A stretch of DNA of 64,000 nt from Xanthomarina maritima (GTDB lineage: Bacteria; Bacteroidota; Bacteroidia; Flavobacteriales; Flavobacteriaceae), in assembly GCF_008084905.1 (NCBI RefSeq), contig NZ_VSFC01000023.1, positions 1-64,000 of the forward strand, read 5' to 3'. The notes beneath the pieces were generated by a model. It made no database searches and was not told the DNA's origin. It was given only the letters and a program-made list of their open reading frames with translations. Positions within the stretch are counted from its first letter, which is position 1; the number at the start of each line of letters is the position of its first letter. This document shows positions 10,321 through 18,587 of the stretch, piece by piece. The position numbers and the translations under genes are program-made.

Positions 10321-13300
10321 TTTCTTCTTTTTGTTCTTTAATTGCACGTTCAACTTCTTCTTTTGTAATCGTTTTATTCGTGTATAGCCATTTGGCATTT
10401 TTCTTTAAACTGTTACTAAATGATAAAAACAATGGTAAAACTAATAAAGTTAAAACAGTAGCATACCCAATTCCAAATGAGATAGAAATTGCCATAGGTT
10501 TTAAAAATTGTGCTTGTCTACTTTTTTCCAAAAGTAAAGGAGCTAATCCAGCAATTGTTGTTAAAGAGGTTAGGAAAATTGCTCTAAATCTTGATTTTCC
10601 AGCATCAGTAAGAGCTAAGTCAAAAGACATTCCTGCTTTTAAATTCGTATTAAATTTACCAATAAGTACTAGGCCATCATTTACCATAATTCCAATAAGA
10701 GCAATGATTCCTAATAAGGATAATACATTTACAGGGAATCCTAGAAGCCAATGTCCCCAAGCAACTGCAGTTAAACTAAATGGGACTAATAATAAAAGTA
10801 AAAGAGGTTGGCTATAACTTCTAAATGTAAAAGCTATGGTTATATATATTAGTAATAAAATAACAGTTCCTGCACTTGAAATGGATGATGATAATTTTTG
10901 AGCTTCTCTATTTTGACCTTCAAAAGAAGCTGAAATAGTAGGGTATCTAGATTGTAATTCTGGAATGGTAACCTTTTTTATATCTTCTAAAATATCTGTA
11001 GCACTTATGCTTGGGTCTTTTAAATCTGCAGAAACTCTAATCTCACGTTTTCCATCTAAATGATTAATTGCTACATCTCCACGTTCTATAGTATAAGTAG
11101 CAATATCTTTTAGTGATACTCGATCTCCAGATGGAGTTATTATACGCATATCTTCCAAATCATTAATAGACTCTCTGTTTGGACGATCATATCTTACCCA
11201 TACTTTAATTTCATCTTGTCCTCTTTGAAAACGTTGTGCTTGCGACCCAAAAAATCCAGAACGTACTTGAGCCATAACAGTAGTAAGATCCAAGCCTAAT
11301 AAATAAGCTGTTTCTTTTAATTCTAGTCTTATTTCTTTTATTCCAGCAGGATCATTATCCTCAATATCTTTAAGTAAAGGATTTTCTTGTAAAATATTTT
11401 TTAATTCTTTTTTAGCAGCTTTTAGTTCATCAATATTATTCCCTAATAGAGCTACTGAAACTGGACTGCCTCCAAAATTACCACCAGAACCAAAAATTAA
11501 ACGTTCCGTTCCAATAACTGGCCCAACTAATTCACGTAATCTGTTTGCTACTAAAGATGAATTGATTGCATCTGGTCTTTCTTCTCCAGGCAACATATTA
11601 ATACTTAATTGAGCACTAGAACTACTGTTTAAAGTTAAAATGGTATTTTCAAAAAGCTCTTTTCCTGTTCCTTTTAAATATTTTTCTGTGAACTCTTGAT
11701 TGACAATATAGGATTTCTCCTCTATCATAGAAATGATTGAGTCAGTTATTTTTACATTGGTTCCATTTGGCATATCTAATTCAATAGAAACACGATCACT
11801 AGCAATGGATGGGAAAATAGTAACACCAATAACACTTCCACCAATAGCACCAAGGGTTAAAACCAAAAGAGCGACAAAAATACCTAAAGACAATATTTTA
11901 TATTTTAATACAAAGTGCAATATTGGAGCGTAAACATGATCTCTTAAGTATTTCATGATGCGATCTCCATAGGCATTGATGCCTCGCATTTTAGTAAAAA
12001 ACAGTCTGATTTTAGATGGATTTTCTTGAGGAATTTGTTTTCTTAATGCTTTAGAATGTGCTAAATGCGCTGGTAAAATAATTAAAGCTTCAATTAATGA
12101 AATGGCTAGAGTTAAAATTACAATTACAGATACTTCACTAAAAAATTCACCAATTCTACTATCTAAAAAGAGAAATAATGAGAATGCTAATAAGGTTGTA
12201 ATTATTGCTGAAACAACAGGAGGAATAACTTCCATAGTTCCATCTATGGCTGCTTGGATAGGTGTTTTGCCTTTTTCATAGTGCTGATAAATATTTTCAG
12301 CAATTACAATTCCATCATCAACCAATATACCAATAACGATTATCATTCCAAATAATGAAAGTACATTGATAGTGACATCAAACTGTCCAGCAAAAATGAA
12401 CATACCTAAAAAAGATATTGGAAGCCCAAATGCTACCCAAAAAGCCAATCTGGTATTTAAAAATAAAGACAAAAAAATCAAAACTAAAATCATACCAACT
12501 ATCGCATTTTCAGCAAGGAGTTTGGTACGTTGATTTAATGTAATAGACATGTCTCTTACAATATCCAGACGGACATTTTCATGTTTTTGATTATATTCGT
12601 TAATATACTCTTTTACCTTTTCAGCTGAAGATATTAAATCCTCATTATTCGTACTGGTTACCGAAACATTTACCGATAAATTTTTATTAAAATAAGTTGC
12701 ATTTGGAGTTTCGGAGAATCGATCTCTGATAATTGCTACGTCTTTTAATCGGACTGTTTTACCATCTGGAGTAGCTTTAACAATAATGTTTGAAAGCTCG
12801 TCGCCATAGTAAGAACGATTGTTGGCACGAATAAGATATTCTTCAGCAGAGGTTTTTATATTTCCACCTGTAATTAAAATATTGGAAGATGATACCGCTT
12901 TAGCAACATCGGAAAAAGTTAAATTAAATGCCAATAAACTGTTTTCATTGATTGCAATTTCAATTTCTTCTTGAGGATAGCCGGATACATTTACTTGCGA
13001 AATACCGTCAATAGCTCTTAAATCATTTTCTATTTGACGTCCTAGTTGTTTTAAAGTAGCCAAAGGCACATTATTTCCACTTAATGCAAAAGATATGGTT
13101 TCTCTTATTTCTTCCTGTTTAGAAACAACTAGAGGTTCCATTCCAGTAGGGAATGAAGGCACTCGATCTACGGCATTTTTGACTTCTAATAGCATAAAGT
13201 CAATATTTTCTCCTTTTTCAATTTCTACAGTTATTGACCCACTATTTTCTCTAGAAGTTGATGTTACTCTATCAATACCTTTTAAGCCTTTTAGGTTATC

Positions 13301-13507
13301 TTCAATTTGAAGTACAATTCCTTCTTCAATTTCTTGAGGAGAAGCTCCTGGATAAGTTATGTTTATGTTTATGATTTTAGAATCGACAAGAGGGAAAAAT
13401 GAGGATTTTAAAGACATGATGCCTAATATTCCAAAAGCAAAAAAGGCAATTATAAAAACATTTACTGCTACATGATAACGAATAAAATATGCTATTAATT
13501 TCCTCAT
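10310..13507 (-). CDS. RND-family efflux permease (inner membrane)
   Basis: Proton-driven inner-membrane transporter of the AcrB/HAE1-like RND superfamily, 1065 residues with the duplicated architecture: TM1 at the start (VAVNVFIIAFFAFGILGIMS), a large periplasmic porter loop, six TMs, then a repeat. The charged pair expected in TM4 is visible (IGILVDDGIVIAENIYQH, about residue 395-410), and the matching second-half helix reads IMVNDGLVLIGKFN. Sequence does not fix the substrate; HAE1-type drug or lipid-like export is more likely than the heavy-metal CusA type, because there is no methionine-rich relay. It lies 3 bp downstream of the adaptor gene. Confidence 0.92.
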   Translation of the reverse strand: MRKLIAYFIRYHVAVNVFIIAFFAFGILGIMSLKSSFFPLVDSKIININITYPGASPQEIEEGIVLQIEDNLKGLKGIDRVTSTSRENSGSITVEIEKGENIDFMLLEVKNAVDRVPSFPTGMEPLVVSKQEEIRETISFALSGNNVPLATLKQLGRQIENDLRAIDGISQVNVSGYPQEEIEIAINENSLLAFNLTFSDVAKAVSSSNILITGGNIKTSAEEYLIRANNRSYYGDELSNIIVKATPDGKTVRLKDVAIIRDRFSETPNATYFNKNLSVNVSVTSTNNEDLISSAEKVKEYINEYNQKHENVRLDIVRDMSITLNQRTKLLAENAIVGMILVLIFLSLFLNTRLAFWVAFGLPISFLGMFIFAGQFDVTINVLSLFGMIIVIGILVDDGIVIAENIYQHYEKGKTPIQAAIDGTMEVIPPVVSAIITTLLAFSLFLFLDSRIGEFFSEVSVIVILTLAISLIEALIILPAHLAHSKALRKQIPQENPSKIRLFFTKMRGINAYGDRIMKYLRDHVYAPILHFVLKYKILSLGIFVALLVLTLGAIGGSVIGVTIFPSIASDRVSIELDMPNGTNVKITDSIISMIEEKSYIVNQEFTEKYLKGTGKELFENTILTLNSSSSAQLSINMLPGEERPDAINSSLVANRLRELVGPVIGTERLIFGSGGNFGGSPVSVALLGNNIDELKAAKKELKNILQENPLLKDIEDNDPAGIKEIRLELKETAYLLGLDLTTVMAQVRSGFFGSQAQRFQRGQDEIKVWVRYDRPNRESINDLEDMRIITPSGDRVSLKDIATYTIERGDVAINHLDGKREIRVSADLKDPSISATDILEDIKKVTIPELQSRYPTISASFEGQNREAQKLSSSISSAGTVILLLIYITIAFTFRSYSQPLLLLLLVPFSLTAVAWGHWLLGFPVNVLSLLGIIALIGIMVNDGLVLIGKFNTNLKAGMSFDLALTDAGKSRFRAIFLTSLTTIAGLAPLLLEKSRQAQFLKPMAISISFGIGYATVLTLLVLPLFLSFSNSLKKNAKWLYTNKTITKEEVERAIKEQKEENEH

Positions 13508-13510
13508 AAT

Positions 13511-14644
13511 TTATTGGTTATCTGTTGTAGTACTATTTTCAGAAAAAGGTTTTACTAGCATGCCAGAATATGCGCCAACTACAGGTTTAGCTAGAATAAT
13601 TGTACCATCTGGAACATCTTTTAAAACGACTGTAGTTTCAGAATAAAAAATAGGTTTCACATTTATAATATCAAGGACACTATCTTTTACTATAAAAATC
13701 TGATCACCATCAAGCATTAAATTTCTACTAATCTCTATGGCGTTTTGTTCTTCTTTAGCATTTAAGTTTGCTTCCAGATACATGCCTTCTTTAAGGCGTT
13801 CATCTATAACTTCGATATATGCAGTAATGGTTTGAGTTGTAGCATCTATACTAGCATTTACTCTAGATATTTCACCTTTAAAATTCTCGGTATGTTCTAT
13901 ATTTTGCAGTTCTACTTCTTCACCTACTCTTAAAAGACTAGCATAAGATTTACTTAAGGCTATTTCCATTTCATAGACAGAAGGATCGATATATTCGCCT
14001 AGTTTTTGACCACTTCTAATTAATGCACCTTCATTTGTTAAAGCTTCCGTTAGTGTACCATTAAATGGAGCTGTTATATTATACTTAGCTAAGCGTTGTT
14101 CTAAATTCTTAACATTGTAATAATTGGTAACAATCCCTCTTCCTGTTATAAAATAATTTTCTTTTTCTGAAGTCATTTCTGGTAGTTGAGGTGTTGTTTT
14201 ATTTAAATCAAAGCTATTTAAATAGGTTTGCCATTTCTGAAACATATTAGGAAAATCTAACCTTAAATCTGGCATAATAGCAGCAATTGTATTGTAAAGA
14301 TTACTTTTTGCAGATTGAACACTTGCATAGTATTCTGAAGCATCAATACGTATCAACGTTTCACCTTTATTATAATGTTGTCCTGGCTTAAATAATTTTT
14401 TTCCAGACCTAAAAACTCCTTGAACTTCGGCATATAATTCCACACGTTGCTTAGCAACCAAACTACCATTGGCTGGGATTAAAATGGGAATTGTTTTGTT
14501 TTTAACGGTATCTATATATATAGTTTTTACAACCTTTTCTACAACTGGTTTAGGCTTCGTTTTGTTATCTATTAATTGTTTTGCAAAAAATATAGAGGCT
14601 AGTATAAGTAACACTCCAATAATTGATAGTATAATATTACGCAT
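13511..14644 (-). CDS. RND efflux periplasmic adaptor subunit
   Basis: Membrane-fusion protein linking the RND permease to TolC. It is 377 residues, with an N-terminal membrane anchor (IILSIIGVLLILASIFFA, about 3-20). A barrel-sandwich (lipoyl-like) half follows (VELYAEVQGVFRSGKKLFKPGQHYNKGETLIRID), then a short hairpin and the returning half YNITAPFNGTLTEALTNEGALIRSGQ, a beta-barrel and a membrane-proximal domain. It is the first gene of the adaptor-permease-TolC operon. No local regulator such as TetR or MarR is encoded nearby. Confidence 0.9.
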   Translation of the reverse strand: MRNIILSIIGVLLILASIFFAKQLIDNKTKPKPVVEKVVKTIYIDTVKNKTIPILIPANGSLVAKQRVELYAEVQGVFRSGKKLFKPGQHYNKGETLIRIDASEYYASVQSAKSNLYNTIAAIMPDLRLDFPNMFQKWQTYLNSFDLNKTTPQLPEMTSEKENYFITGRGIVTNYYNVKNLEQRLAKYNITAPFNGTLTEALTNEGALIRSGQKLGEYIDPSVYEMEIALSKSYASLLRVGEEVELQNIEHTENFKGEISRVNASIDATTQTITAYIEVIDERLKEGMYLEANLNAKEEQNAIEISRNLMLDGDQIFIVKDSVLDIINVKPIFYSETTVVLKDVPDGTIILAKPVVGAYSGMLVKPFSENSTTTDNQ

Positions 14645-14676
14645 TAGGTTATATATAAGTCTGGTTTATAAGACTA

Positions 14677-14684
14677 CAAAGCTA
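14677..14684 (-). promoter_or_regulatory. -7 box of the efflux operon
   Basis: The minus strand reads TAGCTTTG, matching TAnnTTTG, 33 bp upstream of the adaptor ATG. Confidence 0.55.
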
Positions 14685-14756
14685 TCTGTAAGTTTAATTT
14701 ATGAGTCTTAAAAAAATCATAAAAAAGTAGATATTTTATAAAGCAATTGTGTTTGC

Positions 14757-15329
14757 TTATTCAATAATCAGGTTATAACTACTTAATAAATCTAAAACAT
14801 TATCTTTTGAAAACTTTGCATATTTTAAATTGTTGCTTTCCAGATTAATACTTAAGTTTTTTGACGAAGTAAAATCTGTATGTTGCAAATTAGTAGTTTC
14901 AAAAATAGTTAGATGTAAATTGCAATCTATAAATTTAGAGTAGGATAGGTCTGCTTGAGAAAAATCGGTTTGTTTTAATGAACAAGATTCGAATTGAGTT
15001 TTCTTTAATTTGAGATTGTTAAAAGACGAGAGATTTAATTGGCATTTATTAAAAGAAACAGATAATAAAAATGGATTGCAATTGTTAAATAAAACACCTA
15101 ATATTTTACAATCTTTAAATAGAATATCTTTAAAAGTGGTGTCTTTAACTTTTATAGAGCTTAAATTGCAGTCTATAAATTCACATTCAATAAAAGAAAT
15201 ATATGACAAATATGAATTTGAAAAGTTACAGTTTATAAATGTGCAATTATCATATTCAGCTTTAGAAAGTTCTTTTTTAGTAAAATCTATTTTTGTAAAT
15301 GTTTTATCTAAAATAAGTGGAAGGTTCAT
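14757..15329 (-). CDS. Pentapeptide-repeat protein
   Basis: A 190-residue protein made almost wholly of pentapeptide repeats of the A(D/N)LXX type, which fold into a right-handed four-sided beta-helix. Examples: CTFINCNF, SYISFIECEFIDCNLSS, TDFSQADLSYSKFIDCNL. Cysteine is common at the repeat corners. The fold is shared by Qnr/MfpA-like DNA mimics that protect gyrase. Many Qnr homologues are about 215 residues with a loop insertion, and I cannot see the diagnostic features well enough to call Qnr. It lies 112 bp upstream of the RND efflux operon on the same strand, so possible co-expression is inference only. Confidence 0.85.
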   Translation of the reverse strand: MNLPLILDKTFTKIDFTKKELSKAEYDNCTFINCNFSNSYLSYISFIECEFIDCNLSSIKVKDTTFKDILFKDCKILGVLFNNCNPFLLSVSFNKCQLNLSSFNNLKLKKTQFESCSLKQTDFSQADLSYSKFIDCNLHLTIFETTNLQHTDFTSSKNLSINLESNNLKYAKFSKDNVLDLLSSYNLIIE

Positions 15330-15375
15330 TGTTAAAGCAGAATTTAAAGAAATTCAAAGATAGTAAGTTTATATA

Positions 15376-15427
15376 AAAACAAAAGCCATATCACAATAGA
15401 TTGAAATCTATGTCTGACATGGCTTTC
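15376..15427 (-). terminator. Strong terminator of an unassigned minus-strand transcript
   Basis: The minus strand reads AAAGCCAT, then an inner perfect 6-bp stem (ATAGAT/ATCTAT with a short loop), then ATGGCTTT and TTGTTTTT. The long two-part hairpin with a U-rich tail is a good intrinsic terminator. It lies upstream of the pentapeptide gene and well downstream of the separate rplS terminator, so it must end some transcript starting between about 15430 and 15970. Confidence 0.7.
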
Positions 15428-15790
15428 TTTGAAAGAGTTTCACGTGATCTAATCTAGCATTGCTACTAAATAGTATAAAATTTACATTTATACGTTTCAA
15501 TTCAAGTGTTGCTATTTCAAAAGAAACATTCGTTAGTGCAACTTTCAAAATGTATTGACATGTTGCCGAATAGTTTCTAGTTTAATTGCTTTTCTTGATG
15601 ATTTACTTAGTGTACGTCGCTTTCACGATTTACACCTTGCAATCCATTGCTTCCTATTCTAGTACTTACTTTCACTTATACCATTTTTGGAAACTTTCAA
15701 CTTTTCTAGTTTTTGTCTGCCAAAACATACAACACTTTTAAAAGTATCATGATCTTTCAGTTAAACACGCATACACCTGCCACTTTAAAA
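15428..15790 (-). ncRNA. Candidate structured non-coding RNA, family unknown
   Basis: This stretch has no sustained open frame on either strand, yet it is less AT-rich than normal spacers here and ends in a strong terminator. The minus strand shows many short hairpins: GTGTA/TACAC enclosing TCG-TGAAAG-CGA; GTATAAA/TTTATAC with a 7-nt loop; GCAA-TGGA-TTGC; the palindrome ACTTTTAAAAGT; and a distant pairing GAATAG/CTATTC. The pentamer TGAAA recurs eight times (TTTCA on the plus strand near 15438, 15495, 15515, 15543, 15621, 15670, 15695, 15755). I found no signature of tmRNA or RNase P RNA. The strand is inferred from the terminator; the 5' end is a guess. Decayed coding DNA is the main alternative. 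Confidence 0.35.
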
Positions 15791-15818
15791 TCTCAAAAAA
15801 CAATTATGATAAAGAACG

Positions 15819-15944
15819 TTACTTTATTGGTCTTATAACAAATTCATTTTCATGAAACCAACCAAAGTTGCTTATAATTCCTTCTGCTAAAATAGGTAAA
15901 GAATTTAAAAAATCAATAAAATTAATAGGTTAGATATCAACCAT
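15819..15944 (-). pseudogene. Short broken reading frame or gene remnant
   Basis: From ATG at 15944 the minus strand encodes MVDI, then TAA (15930-15932), then 36 further open codons ending at 15819: PINFIDFLNSLPILAEG and on to HENEFVIRPIK. The amino-acid mix looks protein-like, with normal codon use. It may be the remnant of a small gene, or the C-terminus of a larger one lost here. I recognise no family. Chance is possible at this length. Confidence 0.25.
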
Positions 15945-15974
15945 TTATAAACTAGAGTTATTAACTTTTGTTAA

Positions 15975-16004
15975 TAAAAAAAGCCCTGTATTTACAGGAC
16001 TTTT
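15975..16004 (-). terminator. Terminator after rplS
   Basis: The minus strand reads AAAAGTCCTGTA, a short loop, TACAGGGC and then seven T (one G-T pair in the stem). It lies 15-20 bp beyond the rplS stop. Confidence 0.8.
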
Positions 16005-16023
16005 CAATGTTATTAAACGTTTA

Positions 16024-16377
16024 TTAACGTTTGATACTTTCTTTAATTCTTGCTTTTTTACCAGTAAGACCTCTGAAGTAATAGATACGAGCTCTACGAA
16101 CACTACCTTTTTTATTCACTTCAATTTTTTGTAAGGCTGGCATGTTTACAGGTATAATACGTTCTACACCTACAGTTCCTGACATTTTTCTAATAGTAAA
16201 TGTTTCAGAAGCTCCAGTACCTCTTTTTTGAATAACTACACCTCTAAAAAACTGAGTACGAACTTTTTCTCCTTCTCTAATTTCATAGTAAACTGTAATT
16301 GTGTCTCCAGCGCTAAACTCTGGAAAATCTTTTTTTGTTACAAACTCGTCTTGAACAAATTTCACTAAAGATTCCAT
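16024..16377 (-). CDS. rplS: 50S ribosomal protein L19
   Basis: Large-subunit protein at the interface with the 30S subunit, 117 residues, normal length. Family text is clear: FSAGDTITVYYEIREGEKVRTQFFRGVVIQKRG split by the usual turns, then a basic C-terminus KGSVRRARIYYFRGLTGKKARIKE. It follows trmD but is separated by 119 bp, with its own TATCTTTG promoter and its own terminator. Confidence 0.97.
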   Translation of the reverse strand: MESLVKFVQDEFVTKKDFPEFSAGDTITVYYEIREGEKVRTQFFRGVVIQKRGTGASETFTIRKMSGTVGVERIIPVNMPALQKIEVNKKGSVRRARIYYFRGLTGKKARIKESIKR

Positions 16378-16451
16378 ATCTTTAAATTTAATTATAATTA
16401 ATTCGAAACAACATTCACGATTCTCGCCAGAGGTTAATCCGAAATTGGCTG

Positions 16452-16459
16452 CAAAGATA
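16452..16459 (-). promoter_or_regulatory. -7 box of rplS
   Basis: The minus strand reads TATCTTTG, a full TAnnTTTG match, 75 bp upstream of the rplS ATG. It leaves a leader long enough for regulation. Confidence 0.6.
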
Positions 16460-16496
16460 GTTAATAATTAATAATGAACAATTAATAATTATTTTT

Positions 16497-17174
16497 TTAT
16501 TCATTTAATAAATCAGGACGTCTTTTTTTAGTGTGCTCGTAAGCTTTTTCTTCTCGCCATTTTTCAATTTCAGGGAAGTTTCCACTAAATAACACTTCTG
16601 GAACTTGCCAACCTTTGTAGTCTCTTGGTCTTGTATAAATTGGAGGCGCTAATAAATTATCTTGAAAAGAATCTGTTAAAGCAGAAGTTTCATTGCCTAA
16701 AACTCCTGGTATCAGTCTGATTACAGCATCGCATAACACAGCAGCACCAAGTTCTCCTCCAGAAAGCACATAATCTCCAATAGAAATTTCTCGAGTTATA
16801 AAATGGTCTCGTACACGTTGATCAACCCCTTTATAATGACCACAAAGAATAATGATGTTCTCTTTTAAGGATAACTGATTAGCAATTCCTTGATTTAAGG
16901 TTTCGCCATCTGGAGTCATATAAATCACTTCGTCGTAATCCCTTTCAGATTTTAATTTTGTGATGCACTTATCTATTGGTTCTACCATCATAACCATTCC
17001 TGCACCACCACCAAACTGGTAATCGTCTATGGTTTTATAATTGTCTGTTGTAAAATCCCTTAAATTATGAAAGTGAACTTCCACTAATTCGGCTTCAATA
17101 GCTCGCTTTAAAATGGAAGCCTCAAACGGACTTTTAAGTAATTCTGGTAAAACGGTTATAATATCGATACGCAT
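16497..17174 (-). CDS. trmD: tRNA (guanine-N1-)-methyltransferase TrmD
   Basis: Methylates G37 of tRNAs next to the anticodon using S-adenosylmethionine, preventing +1 frameshifts. It is 225 residues, the usual length, with the SPOUT trefoil-knot landmarks: [11 protein letters not shown] near 52-62, [13 protein letters not shown], and [13 protein letters not shown] forming the knot. The C-terminal [19 protein letters not shown] segment is the tRNA-binding linker and tail. The TATATTTG promoter is 19 bp upstream. Confidence 0.97.
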   Translation of the reverse strand: MRIDIITVLPELLKSPFEASILKRAIEAELVEVHFHNLRDFTTDNYKTIDDYQFGGGAGMVMMVEPIDKCITKLKSERDYDEVIYMTPDGETLNQGIANQLSLKENIIILCGHYKGVDQRVRDHFITREISIGDYVLSGGELGAAVLCDAVIRLIPGVLGNETSALTDSFQDNLLAPPIYTRPRDYKGWQVPEVLFSGNFPEIEKWREEKAYEHTKKRRPDLLNE

Positions 17175-17192
17175 GATAAGACTTTAGAACTG

Positions 17193-17200
17193 CAAATATA
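17193..17200 (-). promoter_or_regulatory. -7 box of trmD
   Basis: CAAATATA on the plus strand reads TATATTTG on the minus strand, 19 bp upstream of the trmD ATG, giving a very short leader. Confidence 0.6.
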
Positions 17201-17312
17201 CTTGAAATGTTTTAGGAATTTTTGGGTTTGGCAAGGGAAGTTTTGATATGTCTTGATAAGATTTTCTAGATAGGCAGTTAAAGTAGTTCGCTTATTTTTT
17301 CATTAAATCTAG

Positions 17313-17750
17313 TTATTTGTTAGTCCAAAAGAAATGCAAGTCGGCATCTTTTTTAAAACCCAAACGTTGGTATAAATGCTGGGCAGGATTGTTTGACGCA
17401 GTTTGAATAGCCAAACCTTTTAGATTGTTTTTTTTGCAATAGTTTTTTGCTTCATTAATAAGTGCTTCTCCAATGCCATGTCCTCTAAAATTAGCATCTA
17501 CAAATAAATCGTTTAAAAGACACATAGCTTCCATAGATACTGATGAAAACAAAGGAAACAATTGGGTAAATCCAACGGCAACATTTTCTAAATAAGCTAT
17601 AAAAATTTCAGAATCCTTATTTTTTAATCTTTTAAACAGAAAATGTTTTTCAGCTAAAAGATTAGAATCTTGTTTATAGAATACCCGATAGCTATCAAAT
17701 AATGGAATTAAATGGTCTAAGTGTTCTATTTGTGCTCTTATAATAGTCAT
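17313..17750 (-). CDS. GNAT-family N-acetyltransferase
   Basis: A 145-residue Gcn5-related acetyltransferase. The acetyl-CoA pyrophosphate-binding motif A is FVDANFRGHGIGEALI (about 85-100, R/Q-x-x-G-x-G/A type). Motif B follows at GLAIQTASNNPAQHLYQRLGF. Target unknown. The terminator of the upstream gene lies directly before its start. Confidence 0.85.
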   Translation of the reverse strand: MTIIRAQIEHLDHLIPLFDSYRVFYKQDSNLLAEKHFLFKRLKNKDSEIFIAYLENVAVGFTQLFPLFSSVSMEAMCLLNDLFVDANFRGHGIGEALINEAKNYCKKNNLKGLAIQTASNNPAQHLYQRLGFKKDADLHFFWTNK

Positions 17751-17751
17751 A

Positions 17752-17788
17752 AAAAAAAATCTGTAAATGTGAATTTACAGATTTTAAT
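17752..17788 (-). terminator. Terminator after the coiled-coil membrane protein gene
   Basis: The minus strand reads AAAATCTGTAAA, a short loop, TTTACAGATTTT and a long T run. The hairpin abuts the start codon of the next gene. Confidence 0.8.
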
Positions 17789-17823
17789 TTATACTTTGAT
17801 AAGCTTAGTGTATCAATTTGATA

Positions 17824-18453
17824 TTAGTTTAATTTTTGTTTATTTAATTCGTCTTGTAATTGTCGTCTAACTTTTTGTTCTCGCTCTAGAGCAGAACGTC
17901 TGTGTTCTTCAAATTCTTCTTCAATTTCTTCAAGAGCCGTTTTTGCCTCTTTAGTAATTAGATGACTGCTCTTAAATTTATATATAAAAAATATTAAAAA
18001 TGCCAGTAAGCCAGTAATAATAGACCACATTAATACATTGTAACTAGACTTGCTCATTTGCAATCCAAACAAAGACATGTTGTTTTTTTCGTTAGTTGTT
18101 TTATCTAAAGAAGATTGTGTATTTGAAAGATTTATTTTTAAATCTGTTATTTCTTTAGCTTGTGCATCAACAATAGCTTGAGTGTCTGCTAAATCTTTTC
18201 GAAAGGTATTTAAAGAATCGTTAGCATGTGCTTGTAAAGTTGTAAGCATACTACGTTTAACAGCTTCATACATAGAACCATTTGTACCTCTAAAATCACC
18301 AGATTTTTTAAGAACATATTCGAATTGATTGTTAATGGTACTGTTATTTAAAGATAGTTCATCATCTTCTTCGGTAGTTTCGGTTTGAGCATGTAAGGTG
18401 GTGAAACCAGATAACATTAATAAGGTAATGGTAAAAATTTTAAATGCTTTCAT
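17824..18453 (-). CDS. Secreted-signal, single-span coiled-coil protein, function unknown
   Basis: 209 residues. A signal peptide (1-22, ending LHAQ) precedes an acidic stretch, a conserved-looking block NQFEYVLKKSGDFRGTNGSMYEAVK, a coiled coil (about 75-130), a membrane helix (about 140-162, LMWSIITGLLAFLIFFIY) and a charged coiled coil to the end (EEIEEEFEEHRR). Flavobacterial relatives sometimes carry the name tRNA (guanine-N1)-methyltransferase, which I think is a transferred error from the trmD neighbourhood: no methyltransferase motif is present. A role in the cell envelope is plausible but unproven. Confidence 0.75.
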   Translation of the reverse strand: MKAFKIFTITLLMLSGFTTLHAQTETTEEDDELSLNNSTINNQFEYVLKKSGDFRGTNGSMYEAVKRSMLTTLQAHANDSLNTFRKDLADTQAIVDAQAKEITDLKINLSNTQSSLDKTTNEKNNMSLFGLQMSKSSYNVLMWSIITGLLAFLIFFIYKFKSSHLITKEAKTALEEIEEEFEEHRRSALEREQKVRRQLQDELNKQKLN

Positions 18454-18520
18454 TAGGCTTTGTCAGGTTTTGTTGTTTACGAAAATAATAAATTAAGTTA
18501 ATTATTGTTAGATAATAATT

Positions 18521-18549
18521 AAAAAGCCTCACGAATGCGAGGCTTTTTT
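18521..18549 (-). terminator. Terminator after the GAPDH gene
   Basis: AAAAAGCCTC pairs with GAGGCTTTTT around an 8-nt loop. It is symmetrical enough to work in both directions, but only the minus-strand GAPDH gene runs into it. Confidence 0.85.
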
Positions 18550-18587
18550 ATATACGAGTAAAATTTTATTTTAGATGTTTTAATCTA

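Noticed and set aside
10321-10398. Longer TolC protein starting inside the permease gene
   Set aside because: The extension is a basic, low-complexity shadow of the permease tail and would hide the clear signal peptide that starts at 10320.
9004-15329. Efflux operon and pentapeptide gene as a dedicated antibiotic-resistance island
   Set aside because: Composition matches the surroundings, no mobile-element ends flank it, and the pentapeptide protein cannot be shown to be Qnr. Such RND operons are chromosomal housekeeping in many flavobacteria.
15376-15960. tmRNA, RNase P RNA or tRNA in the large gene-free region
   Set aside because: No tRNA-like T-loop, no tag-peptide reading frame and no conserved RNase P core segments were found on either strand, so I only call it an unknown candidate.
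17824-18453. tRNA (guanine-N1)-methyltransferase label for the coiled-coil membrane protein
   Set aside because: The sequence has a signal peptide, coiled coils and a membrane helix but no SPOUT knot or SAM-binding motif; the true TrmD is at 16497-17174.
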